Positions 23,786 to 36,975 of a DNA stretch of 64,000 nucleotides are shown piece after piece. A program made the position numbers and the translations under genes. Origin of the DNA: Siphonodentalium dalli (taxonomy: Eukaryota; Mollusca; Scaphopoda; Gadilida; Siphonodentaliidae). Position 1 is the stretch's first letter; every line of letters starts with the position of its first letter. The stretch lies in assembly GCA_032622095.1 (NCBI GenBank), contig CP136062.1, positions 55,161,849 through 55,225,848 on the forward strand, given 5' to 3'. Under the pieces are notes generated by a model. The model was not told the origin of the DNA. It ran no database searches and saw nothing but the letters and a program-made list of their open reading frames with translations.

Positions 23786-26700
23786 GCATTGTCATGCTCA
23801 TCTACAGTAATGCCCTAAGTAATCGCTTGTTGCTATCGGTAATCTCTCCTGAAAAGTTACCCATAATTCTGCTGTGGTTAAGGAGTCGATTACTTAGGAC
23901 ATTACTGTATATCAGACTATTTGGATGATGCCATTTGCTTCTTATTAGAGTACTATGACTGATTTTTACATTCAATATGGTGGGTTTAGGACATATGTTT
24001 ATAATAGCTTAGATATTTGAAGGAATTTTTTTGGCAATCGGCAAAAGCTGATGTTCAACCGTGAGCTCCCATTGATTATCCGATGGGCTATTATCGGCCA
24101 TTATCGGAACATCACTACATGTACGTCTAATGGAAATTGTTAATTTTAACCCAAAAAAAAAGACTTGAGATAATTCTCTCTAACATGTTAAAATTAATGT
24201 TCCAGGGCCTAATAATAATTATAAGCAATCAACATCTATTTTTGTTGCATTTATAGGCGTATAAAAATTTAAGTGGCCAAACATGTATAATTTTGAGAAC
24301 CAAATATGTTGTTCGGCCACTTTAATATAATACTGATTCCAGTACTAACCTGAGGCGAACAGTCGTAGTGGTTTGACTGCCCCTCCCCACACTCCAGCCA
24401 GAGATATCCAGCTCTGTATATACCTGGCTTTCCATGCTCTAGTCTGTTTGTTAAAGAAGTAGAGCAGCATAGGTGAGCCCATACTGTGCGAGAGTAACAC
24501 GACTTTGGTGTTTTTGTTCAGATAGTATGTATCCTGTACTAACTTCTTCAACTCGATGAAAAAGTCCCCAAGTTCATCTGAAAAGAACAATTATCATCCT
24601 TCAAAATTTGTGAATAAAAACTAATGGCAATACAAAATTTTATCATAATTGAAATTGGTTGTTCACCTCTGATAACACAAAGCCTGGAAATATGAAGTTT
24701 TGCCAGGGAACCTTATAAAGTCGAAAATATTACGCGGGGTGTATATTTCTTAGTTGTTAATATCTTCCTTAATAATGTACTTCACTGTAGGTGAATGTCC
24801 CAACTCAAAATTTCATGATTTTCTCTCACTTTTGTGAGCTGATATCGCAATAAACATCAAATTAATTACTCAGTAGATATTCCAAGCGACGCAAAGCAAA
24901 TCGCTTGCAAATTCACTCAGATCGTGAAAATTGGAACATTCACCTAGAGTGAAGTACATTATTATGGAACAGAAAATAACTAAGAAATATATTTCCCGCG
25001 TTATTTTTTATAGTTTAATATTAGGTTCCCTGTCAAAAATTCATAAAGTTCCAAATTTTTGTACTGGTGGAATTTGATCTCTATGGGTGTTAGCCAGAGT
25101 AGAGATTCATGGCATGATCTAAGAAATATGGTGTCTGACATTTGCAGAATGAGGTAGCCAGAGTGTAAATTTAGTGATGCTATTCCCCACAAAATTTTAT
25201 CTTCTTCAAATTAGGTGATATAGAAACTGAAGAGAAGGGAAAATAACTGAAATAATGTTAATTTAAGACTATAGATACTTCCCAGAAGATGAGGCCTAAG
25301 CAGAATGAGGTCCCCAAAGGGCAGTCAAACTATTTACAGGCTTGCCTATGTATACTTTTATAACTGGGTGGGAGAATCCATTCATCAAAGAAAGAGTTAA
25401 ACTCACTTGCAGCTTTTCTGAAGTCGAACGGTGCACCACGGACAGACACATCTCGTTTGTATCCCCAGCTAACGAGGGCATCAACAATGTGACTGAAATA
25501 TGATGCTGGAAAAAAAATATAATTACATTGCTGTGAAAAAAGCAAAAATAAGATTTATGTTCAGCCAAATTAAAAAAATATTTGTGGTTTGGGTTTCCCT
25601 AACGACCCTAAAGTGTTTTTCATGGTTTTCAACAAAATCTATTAATTTTTTTCTCCAAAAATTTCATAAAACACAAAAAAAATCATTTTAGCATCTCAGA
25701 ATAGGTTGATTTCTAAGTAAAAGTATTAAAATTTACACAAAAATAATCAAAAGTAGTTTTATGTCAATCTTGCAGAGTAAAATACACACAAGAAGTCATA
25801 ATTAAATCAAATTAAAAAAATAAAATTTCAAGCATTGGCAATGGGTATTCGCAAAATTTCAGGAAGCTCCAGTCATGGAAGGGTTAACCCTTTCTATAAT
25901 AACTAACCACTATGCTTATGTCACCCAAAAGCGGTAGAAATTAAAGACGGTTTTAAATTTTTAACTTATGTGATAATTTTCAACATTATACTTATAGATT
26001 GGAAAATAGGCTTAAGAGTTTCTTAATTATTTTGTGGCAAATCAGACTGTGGATCTTTAATTGATGGTACATAAACATTCAAAACTTCAAATTTAAAAAG
26101 ATATAACTATTTTATATTTACACATTTAAATTCTGTCATATAAAAGAAGAGAAAATAGCACAATGTTATGATATTCCCAAATTCATGGGTCCAAAGCATG
26201 GTAATAAACAAGACAGTCAAAGACTGTGGGGTCGCTCACCAGACTACAAAGACTGATAAGACTGGGACTCTGGAGACCACAACAGTCAGAACTTTTCATA
26301 ATCATTTTAAAAGAAGTAGATCTAAACAGGATATGTGGCTAGAGAGGCTTCATGTATGTAGATCGGTGAATATCTACCTTGAATTTACCAACTGTACACT
26401 ACTGATCACCCCACCCCTCCTCCAGCTCAACAAGTCCCCTCCCGACCGGGCTCCAGACTCCCAAGTCTTAGGTTGGAATTTCACAACCGACATCTCAAAC
26501 TTTCTCAATTGTTGGAAATTTCAAATCTCACAAGCGCCTTTTTATAAAACCATTTAGACATGTTTGAAGCCCAATTATCCATGGACCCAAAACACCATAC
26601 ATGTATGTCAGATTAATCAGTCAGGTAGTTCCAAGGTAGATGTTTTAATGAATTTTGTATTTTAATGATTTTATTAGACACAAAAGTGTTAAGTCCCCAT

Positions 26701-29700
26701 AGCCCCGTCATTTCTTAACAGGTTGACCTCATGTTAACAAATCTGAATCTCAGACACTAAAGGATCCTCCATACTATATGTAAGCTAAATAGTCCAACCT
26801 ATCTTGAGAAGACATTTTAAGTATTACTATAGAAACATACAGTTATGTCCCTGGTCCCACCCTATTTAACATGGTGACCCCATCTGAATAAATTTGAATC
26901 CCATACACCAAAGAACCCTTCATACTAAATATCAGTAAAATAGACCTGATGGTCCTTGTGAAGGAAGCATATTAAGAGGAAAACTGTCCTTCGCTTGGCC
27001 CCTATTTGACCAGGTGACCTCATTTGAAAATTACCAACCTGACAACCCCATAAAGTTAAAATTTGTGGCCAATTCTGTCCAACAGTTTAACCTGAAGTAG
27101 GAACATATATGGACTGGTGATTTAAAAACATACATGTTGGAGAATTAAACCAAACTATGAAAACAGTTCCAACCGATTTTTAGTGTGAACATCTAATCTA
27201 CAACTAATGTTGTATCAGGCATGAAATTTTCAACTGTTTTTATTTTTATCAAGGTAGGGGGTCAAAACTCCACCCCCTCTACACTCCCTCCCCATTGCCA
27301 AATGTAAATCCCCAACTATGAGATCAATTCATCTAGTAATATCAATATACCCCCCAATATCCTATATACCCCCACCCCCAAATTTTCTTTGAAAAATAAG
27401 GTCATGTGGTGGTTAAGAAAATAATATTGGAAAATCTACAACTAATGTTGTATCAGGCATGAAATTTTTTGGTGTGAACATCTAATCTACAACTAATGTT
27501 GTATCAGGCATGAAATTTTCAACTGTTTAAATTTTGATTAAAGTAGGGGGCCAAAACTCCACCCCCTCTACACTCACTACCCATTGCCTCAAATGTTGCC
27601 CCCACCCAGGCTGCCTGGAAATCAATATTATTATACCAGTACCAAACAGCATAGAGGAGAGTTAAATCTCTTATCTCTGCCCCTATTAGAACAAATGTGA
27701 ATCCCCATCTATGAGATCCATTTATCTAGTAATATCAATATATACCCCCCAATATTCAATATACCCCCCCCCCCCCATTTTTCTTTGAAAAATAAGGGTA
27801 TGATTTCACCTGGATAAGTGGTGGTTAAGAAAATAATTTTGGCAGCAAGCCTGTATTAAGTGTGTCTGACCTTTGCAGAATGAGGTCCCCAAACGGCGAA
27901 TTTAATGACACTATTCCGCAAGGTGGGCTAGCATCACTGAATTCACCTCACCCTCTGGGGGCCTCTTTTCCTAAAAATGACCCCATTTGAACAAATCTGA
28001 ACCCCGGTCACCCAAGGCCCCTCCATACCAAATATAAACTATATAGGCCCAATGGTTCTTGAGAAGAAATTGTTTTAAAAATTACTATGGCGGGAAACAG
28101 TTATGGTCCTGGCTTTGCACCTACATGTATTTGATCTGATGAACTTATTTGAACAAATCTGATTGTGAGTCACCTAGGGAACATGCACACCAAAATATAT
28201 AAACACATTTGGTCTTTAATATGGAGAAGAAAACAATTGTTGAAAGACAGATGGATAGACATCCCAACAGATAGATGGATAGAAGGACTGCCTGACAGAC
28301 AGAAGACAAATTCAATCCAATATACCCCCCAATTTTTCTTCACCTGGACACCTGGATAAGTGGTGGTTAAGAAAATAATATGAAACAGCCAAGCCTGAAT
28401 TTAGTGTCTGACATTTGCAGAATGAGGTCCCCAAAAGGTGAATTGAATGACACTATTCCGCAAGGCAGGCTAGCATCACTGAATTCACACTCAGTCTGAT
28501 TAGGCCTCAACTGCCATGGGAAACCTAGAAACAGATTGAAGTTCTACTGTTGAAGTTGGTGATTCTAGCCTGCTGTACAGGGTAGCAACACTAAATCACC
28601 CCCTGGGGACCTCATTCTGCAAATGTCAGACACACTAAATTCAGGCTTGAGAAAATAATTTTGTTTTAATTTGATAATAACAACAAGCACCATTGCTAGT
28701 GCAGTGTTTACACAAACCAGTCCAATAACATTCTAATCTCTAATCTGTCATTCTGATCTCAATTAATGACCTGACTGTGTGTCTCTATGAAGCTGAGTCC
28801 TCTTGTAGATATAATATTGGCAGATATAATAACTGCTTCTGGAGAGAGGTAAGTTGTGATATGATATGGGTGAAGGGGCTGTTGGCAGGGTGGGGTCCTG
28901 GGTCATGTGAGGGTGGGGGGTGGGTAATGGAAAGTTTCTGTGATTTCATTGAAGACTGAAGTTTCATAACTCAGAGGATGTTATAATTATGTGAGTTTTT
29001 CAAATTTTATAACATGTTATAAAAAAAATTATTAAAAAATTTTTGTGTGTTAAATTGAGCAAGGAGTTAAATCTGAATATATTTTTTTGGGTTTTTTTTT
29101 TTTTTAGTTATGTCACTGGCTCCGCCAACATTCGACACAGTGACCTCATTTGAACAAATCTGAACCACAGTCACCCAAGGTACCCTCATACCAAATATGA
29201 ACCCATTCGGCCCGACAACTTCAGAAAAGAAGTCGTTTTAAGAATTACTATGTGGAAAAATAGTTATGGTCCTGACATCAAAACTATTTGACTTGGTGAC
29301 CTCATTTGAACAAATCTGAATGAGAGTCACCTAGGGAACATCCACACCAAATATGAACCAATTCGGTATGATGGTTTCAGAGGAGAAGATGCTTTAAAAA
29401 AGTTTGACGGACGGACGGACGGACAGACGGACAGACGAACGCACGGACGGACGACGGACGAGGAGTGATGACTATAGCTCCACCAGAGACTTCGTCTCAG
29501 GTGAGCTAAAAAGCAAATAGTGTTCTTTAACCCTTTGAGTGCCAGGTCCGATTTTTGTATCAACCCTATACCCTGTGTCAATGCATTCTCTTATATATGC
29601 GAGTCGACCATAGGTCGCCTCGCATATATAAGAGAATGCATTGGCCTAACAATTTTTCATCAATTGTTATTATTTTTTACAATTTTTTACAATTTTAATA

Positions 29701-32700
29701 ATTTTTTCTTATATTCTTTAACTCTTTCAGTATTTTGTAGGTTTAGTGCCAGGGAATCTTACGTTTTTCATGGGCATCAAAATTATTACAATGAATAATT
29801 GGTGATAGTTTTGAGTTATTTAAATTGTTTTTAAATTCGCTATAGCATGCTTAAGCATACCCAAAACAAATTTAACCAAAAAAAATCTTTTTATTTATTT
29901 TTTTATTTTTTAGGGCCGATTTTACAGACCGTAAATTAGGGCCGATGAGATCGGCCCCTGACACTGAAAGGTTTAAAATGACTCACTGAACATGTTGTGT
30001 GTAGGATCGAGCCATTCGACTGATGATGTGTTTCCAAATTTAGCTGTCCTTGTTATCACGCCTGGACTGTTCTGTGTCTTGTGGGTTGTGCTGTTGTAAA
30101 CCAGCCTGAAAGTTTAAGTGACAAGAAAATGATAGCACTAGTAACGGTAACTGTTGACACTTTATATGCAATATGGCCACGAGCATCTCTCTCACAGTGT
30201 CACATCCGTTGACATCAACTTCCCCACACCCAACGTGTCCCTTACTATATAGTAATCCATGATGACAACTCGCAAAGGGGAACAAAATGCACACATACAA
30301 ATCTGGAACAATAAACCTCAGCACAGAACCTCAGCGCGCAATTAAATAGAGAGATAGCACGGATCTTCACTCTCCGCGCACCCTACCACTAGTAGGCACT
30401 AACAAGAAGGACTTTTATTAGTCGCCTCCCATATACTTTATGATTAAGTGTCAGAAGACCTAAACTGGAATTTTAGTGGGAAAAAATTTTCTGTCTATCA
30501 AAAATATACAATAACAGCACACAAGTTAAAGATAAGGTAAGCGTTGGTGGTGGGTATTGCATGTTTTACAGTTTGCTTAACCCTTTACCCAACAGAACGG
30601 CCCTGTGCCAATGCATTCTCTTATATATGCGAGTCGACCATAGGTCGCCTTGCATATATAAGAGAATGCATTGGCACAGGGCATAACTGTAACCATCACA
30701 ATGTGGTCAATGAACCGGTTCCAATGATATCCATATTTGTATGGTGTTATTGAGACAGACGGAAGATATTTTAGGCTGTTGAAGCTTTATTTGGGCGATT
30801 TGGCCGTTTTGTTGGGTAAAGGGTTAAAGACTCGGATGGCCTTGGTTATAGGTTATAATTTAGAAATAAAAGTTACCAAATAATGAAAATTTCCCCAAGA
30901 ATATACTAAAAGTATAGTATAATGATAGTATGAATCCAATATTATCCACAAAAAACACTTTGTGTGAGCCAAGAGTTTGTTTATAAACAACGTGCAAAAA
31001 GTGAGCGATAAGCAAAACACTAAACACCATGGCAATTTTTTACGAGAGTGATTCATGGTGACCCATTCAACACCAAAATCCTGAGAGGCAAAGATTAGCG
31101 AGCGCTATACCGGTATGTTGTAAACAACTTGGTGGCATTTCTACTCAAAGTTCACTTAGTGGGGTCTCCCCATTGTTGAGTGTTTTGCTTATCACAAACT
31201 ATTTACAAACTGTTTGTTCACATAACATGGCGTTTGTTTACATAACACAGAGAACTTGACAATAACATGCAATTTAAGCGATATTTATGATTGTATAAGA
31301 ATATAATGGCGGGTTTAACCCTTTACCCAACAGAAGGGCCCTGTGCCAATGCATTCTCTTATATATGCGAGTCGACCATAGGTCGCCTCGCATATATAAG
31401 AGAATGCATTGGCTTAACACATTAAAAATTATAAAATTGTTAAAGAATGTAAGAAAACATGGTTAAAAAAGATTTAGTTTAGGCCAATGCATTCTCTTAT
31501 ATATGCGAGGCGACCTATGGTCGACTCGCATATATAAGAGAATGCATTGGCACAGGGCATAACTGTAACCATCACAATGTGGTCAAGGAGCCGGTTCCAA
31601 TGATATCCATATTTGTATGGTTCTATTGAGACAGACCGAATATATTTTAGGCTGTTGAAGCTTTATTTGGCCGGTTTTGGCCGGTTTGTTGGGTAAAGGG
31701 TTAACAGACAAGTCTAATTTAGGCTGTGCTTTGTTATGGGGATGCCGAGCTCAGGTGTTCTTTTTGGTACTGTATCCTCGAGTTTAGACACGACAGCCCT
31801 GCATGCTCCATGTAATGCATCACAATTAATAAGGAAATGCTCCATCGTCTCAGGTGCTTTTCGACAGAGCTGACAACTTGACAAGAAGGGTCCACTTCAT
31901 TCTTTTTGCAACGCTTTGACAGGAGAGTGTAGGTAATGCCCTAAGTAATCGACTCTTTAACTACAGCAGAATTATGCGTAACTTTTCAGGATTTAGTCGG
32001 AAATATGGCTTGTTGCCATTCATCGGAAAGCTCTCGGTGAGCCATATTTCCGACTAAATCCTGAAAAGTTACCCATAATTCTGCTGTAGTTAAAGAGTCG
32101 ATTACATAGGGCATTATTGTAGGTACCGGTAAGGATTTAAAAAAACTGGTATCGTGTATAATCATGGCTGCTGAGCTGAGAAGTCTGGATGACAGGTTCC
32201 AGTGTGATACATCTTGGAGAGATGGTTGAGTGAGGGATACAGGGAATAGACTTATGCTTACCGTAGCTTTAAGTCTTGTTTGCACTGCATCAGTGCTGTA
32301 GAGTCACACTAGACAAGAGAGCTAATTAACTGAACAAAGAAGGATAATGTACATTGGTACATGTTGACCTAATCAGCCGGTACAAGTATGTCATTTATGC
32401 ATTGAGGGAGATTAATCCGCATTTAATCATCATCAGGATTTCAATAGATGACAGTGGTCCATGTAATTTTTTTAATTTGTATAGCATTTTGCAGCTCTGG
32501 GTATATTTTGTAGGGCATTCCCTACCAATACATGTTTTTTCATTGTAAATTGGTTAGTGCATATCCAGTTAAATCGAGCCCTGGATGACCATAAAAATAA
32601 ACCTTAACCCTTTCAGTGCCAGGGGCCAATCTCATCGGCTCTAATTTACGGTCTGTAAAATCGGCCCTAAAAAAAAAAAAAAAAAAAAAAATTTGTTTAG

Positions 32701-35700
32701 ATTTTTTTGGGTTGAACAAACAAACTGGATAAAACCTTAGGGGCATGTTATAACTCAAATCTATCACCAATTATTCATTGTAATAATTTTGATGCCCATG
32801 AAAAACGTAAGATTCCCTGGCACTAAACCTACAAAATAAGTCTGTTATAAAGAATATAAGAAAAAATTATTAAAATTGTAAAAAATAATAACAAATGATG
32901 AAAAATTGTTAGGCCAATGCATTCTCTTATATATGCGAGGTGACCTATGGTCGATTCGCATATATAAGAGAATGCATTGGCACAGGGTATATGGGTTGAT
33001 ACAAAAATCGGACCTGGCACTCAAAGGGTTAAGTGTTATTTTCATTGTGTAGGGTATTGTTTCTAACTGAACATGCAAAGAATTTATAATTGTTTCTTAT
33101 GATATTTTCCTGACTATTCAGCCCACACAATTGACTACACGGCAATCAGTAATGCCGAAGTCATTTGCTGAAGGGCTGAATATTATACATTAGTTGTAAT
33201 GCTTTTAAGAACATTAAAAATATATTTAGTGAAATAAATACACATAAAAAAAGGTATATTCCAATATTTTGATGCACAACTGCATGATGAAACCTCACCA
33301 AGAAATGTAAAAAAGCTTATTATGTCCTCTTTAAATGATAATCATGATAATTTTGGAAAGAAATCGGATGTAATTGAAAAAAGTAATGGAATTACATATC
33401 TATACATGTATATCCAAGTAATTAATTACTTTCAATTACCTGTAATTGAGAAACGGCCCATTACAAATTACTCTCAATTACATGTACTTGAAAAATGGCA
33501 AACAAGCAGACGCAGACCGCGGTATCCCCCGCCGAATTGTGCAGTTGGGGAAGTGCATTCTCAATAATGTTTGCGTTCTCGGTATGCGCTAAACAAGAGG
33601 TGGGATTTTGTACTGGTCATGGGAACGAATATACCAAAAATCTTTTTAATCCGTTGACATTTGTGAAAATTAGCCCTGTGAAGTCATCCATTTGCACCAA
33701 AAATAATCAACAAAGTCCAATAACACTGCTAAAAATATCCGGCCGGACCTGGTTTGCAAACTCATTCTAGATACTGGTCATGTGAACTCATATACCAAAA
33801 ATCTTTAAAATCCATTGACATTTCTGGAAATGATCCCCGAGACGTCGTCCATTTGCACACAAAAAAATAAACAAAGTCCAATAAGTCCGCTTAAAATATC
33901 CGGCCGGACCTGGTTTGCAAACTCTTTCTAGATACTGGTCAAGTGAACTCATATACCAAATATCTTTGAAATCCGTTGAGATTTGTGGAAATGAGCCCTG
34001 TGACGTCTTCTATTTGTTAAATTCGACAAAAATAATAAACCAAGTCCAATAACTCCGGTAAAAATATCCAGCCGGACCTGGTTTGCGAACTCATTCTAGG
34101 TAATGGTCAGGTAAACTCATATAACAAAAATCTTTGAAATCCGTTGACATTTGTTCAAGTTATGACTCTTACAAATTTGGGACGGACGGAATGACGGACG
34201 GACGGAACCCATTCCTATATCCCCCGCAAATTTCATTTGGCGGGGGATAATTACAATTACCCTATCCATGTCGCCAATAATTGTGGGCTGCAGGGTGTGC
34301 AGAGTGGCTCAAATATGAAATCCCCAAGATGGCCAGTGGCAGCTACACATATTCTCAAAAATACTGTAAGAGTCCATTTTAACGCGGTCCTCAGCCTTTT
34401 ACAAAGCGGTCGTAACAACAACGGAACGCGGTTGTTGCATTTACAATCCATTGAGGGTGCATTGTAACCACGTTATAAATGCTGAGGACTGCATTCAAAT
34501 CAAATGCACTGCCTTGGGAATCAACAAAGTCGCGTTGAAATTTCTTATCAGTGCGCCGAAAAAATAGATAAACGCTGAATTAATCGCCATACATGAGATG
34601 TCCTTTGTGTAAATCACCATGCTAATGAAATAAATTGACTGAAATGACTGTTCCGGTATGCCAATAATTGATCAATTATCAAGATATACACAATCATGTT
34701 AACGTGACATCATCCTCGCTCGAACCCAAGGTGTCACATGCTTCCTCGGTGATCCCCGCTGTAATATACTGTTCAAACACATACCACCAATAATGGTATT
34801 CTGAAGAGGACATGGCTGAAAATCAAGTTTGTGTTTGGTAACACTTTCCCCATGTTTACTGGTCATTTATTCAACAAACATTGTCATATTTAACACAGTT
34901 TATGGAAGAATAACAGGAAGCTGATTATTATTTATGACAATCGGTAATACCGATTGTCATCCGATGGGCCAATATCGGTCGATTCCGATTGTCGTTTCCG
35001 ATCATCAGCACATCACTAAAAAAATTCTATTTTGTTTCATTTACGTTCATGTCTGAATAATTTTGTCTTATTTTCTCACTCCTAGTGTCCGTTCGGACGT
35101 GATGTAGTTTTCCATTCAAATTGATGTTGTAATTGTTTTATATTCACCAAGACATTTGTTTGTGAATAAATAAAGGTAAATGTGTAAAATATTGACAAAT
35201 GCTTAGTTCCGAAATTGCAAAGTAGATCGAGAATGTGGTCGCCTTCCCAAGAACTTTTTAAGGACTTTGCTAACCCAATTTCCCCCAAATTTAATGGAGT
35301 CCAAAATAAAGGTTTATGTTCACTTTTATTAATAACCACAGTAATGAAACCCATGGATGCAACATTTGAAGAGTATAATTCATGGTAGATTATGTTAGAA
35401 ATTCAAAATGTGAAATTTGTAGAAGTTTTAAAAATATATTTTTTCGAACCCAAATTCAACAAACACAAAGATCATATCTAAGAAAAAGACATGGGTATGT
35501 GTACTGAACACTGTGAAGAATGATGAACAATAAAGATATACCCACATTTCTTCAGTTTTATTGAGACTTTTGGCTTGGAAGCAGTTGTTTACAAATGGTA
35601 GATTTCATTGCTCAAAAAAGCTACATGTATTTGGGAACTGAATTTGATGGGTCAAGTTAATGTTCACTCAAGCCAGATGGGATTATGTCCAGCAGGTGCT

Positions 35701-36938
35701 GAATATGAGAATATTATATCCTATTCAGGCTGATTGGTGACATAGTTTCTGGGCTGTGGGGTACCACCAGATTGGGGATTACACAGTTCTTTTGTCAAGA
35801 GATTCACAACACACCACTCTCTACAGATATTAACACTTAACTGTCGCCTCACTACAAGCGATGTCAGGCAAGTTTCTGAATTATTTGTAAACAATTGGTT
35901 CTTAGTAATTTTATCAAAGCATGCTTGATAAATATAAATATTATTTTATTGTTCATCATTCTTCACAGTGTTCAGTACACATTGCCATATTTTTTTCTTT
36001 GACATGGACTTTGTGTTTATTGATTTTGGGTTCGAAAAAATAGATTTTAAAAATCTCTACAATTTTCACATTTCGTATTTCTAACAAATTCCACCATGAA
36101 TTATACTCTTAAAATGTTGCATTCATGGGGTTGGTTACTGTGATTACTAACAAAAGTGAACAGAAACCTTTATTTTGACTCCATCAAATTTGGGGGAAAT
36201 TGGGTTAGCAAAGTCCTTAAGCGCCCTGTATGACTTGACCGACTACATGAGGATCTCAACCAATAAGGACTTTCATACTCAAAAATAAATGTTCACGCAA
36301 TGAATGAATCCCGTTGCCAATTTCTTAATTTATTTTTAAGTAAACAAGACAGATAAAAATCGCCATTATAGGACAATATATCTGGCCGTCATATCGGTTG
36401 ACCAAAACAGGCATGTCAGACCGGCACAAAGACATCACAATGACATATTGCTGGTGGAACCTGAGGCATCGTTCCGTTTACGGTCTCCTCCACTGCGTTA
36501 TGTTGCACCACATTGAGGAACATTGCAACCGCATTGAAGTAACATTGTGACCGCGTTGCGTTAACCCTTTGAGTGCCAAGTCCGATTTTTGTATCAACCC
36601 ATATACCCTGTGCCAATGCATTCTTTTATATATGCGAGGCGACCATAGGTCGCCTCGCATATATAAGAGAATGTATTGGCCTAACAATTTTTCATCATTT
36701 GTTATTATTTTTTACAATTTTTTACAATTTTAATAATTTTTTCTTATATTCTTTAACAGAATTAATTTGTAGGTTTAGTGCCAGGGAATCTTACGTTTTT
36801 CATGGGCATCAAAATTATTACTATGAATACTTGGTGATAGTTTTGAGTTAAAACATGCCCCTAAGGTTTTATCCAGTTTGTTTTTAAATTTGCTATAACA
36901 TGCTTAAGCATACCCAAAAAAAATTCAACCCAAAAAAA

Positions 36939-36975
<37 letters not shown>

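Noticed and set aside
23746-23928. Glycine-rich protein
   Set aside because: The glycines come from a poly-G run followed by a MITE fragment.
26168-26557. 129-codon open frame as a gene
   Set aside because: No motif, biased composition or splice context; it lies inside intron 3 on the opposite strand of PLA2G15.
26170-26600. Possible TIR element bounded by ATGGGTCCAAA and ATGGACCCAAA
   Set aside because: The end motifs only pair over about 8 bases and no target duplication is seen.
29327-29581. Minus-strand open frame with VRPCVRLSVCPSVRPS
   Set aside because: It is the translation of the ACGG microsatellite and the end of a pearl-like element.
32829-33078. Repeated small proteins with CANAFSYICESTIG or CILLYMR (also near 29.5, 30.6, 36.6, 54.6 kb)
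   Set aside because: They are all translations of the same MITE core hairpin in different copies.
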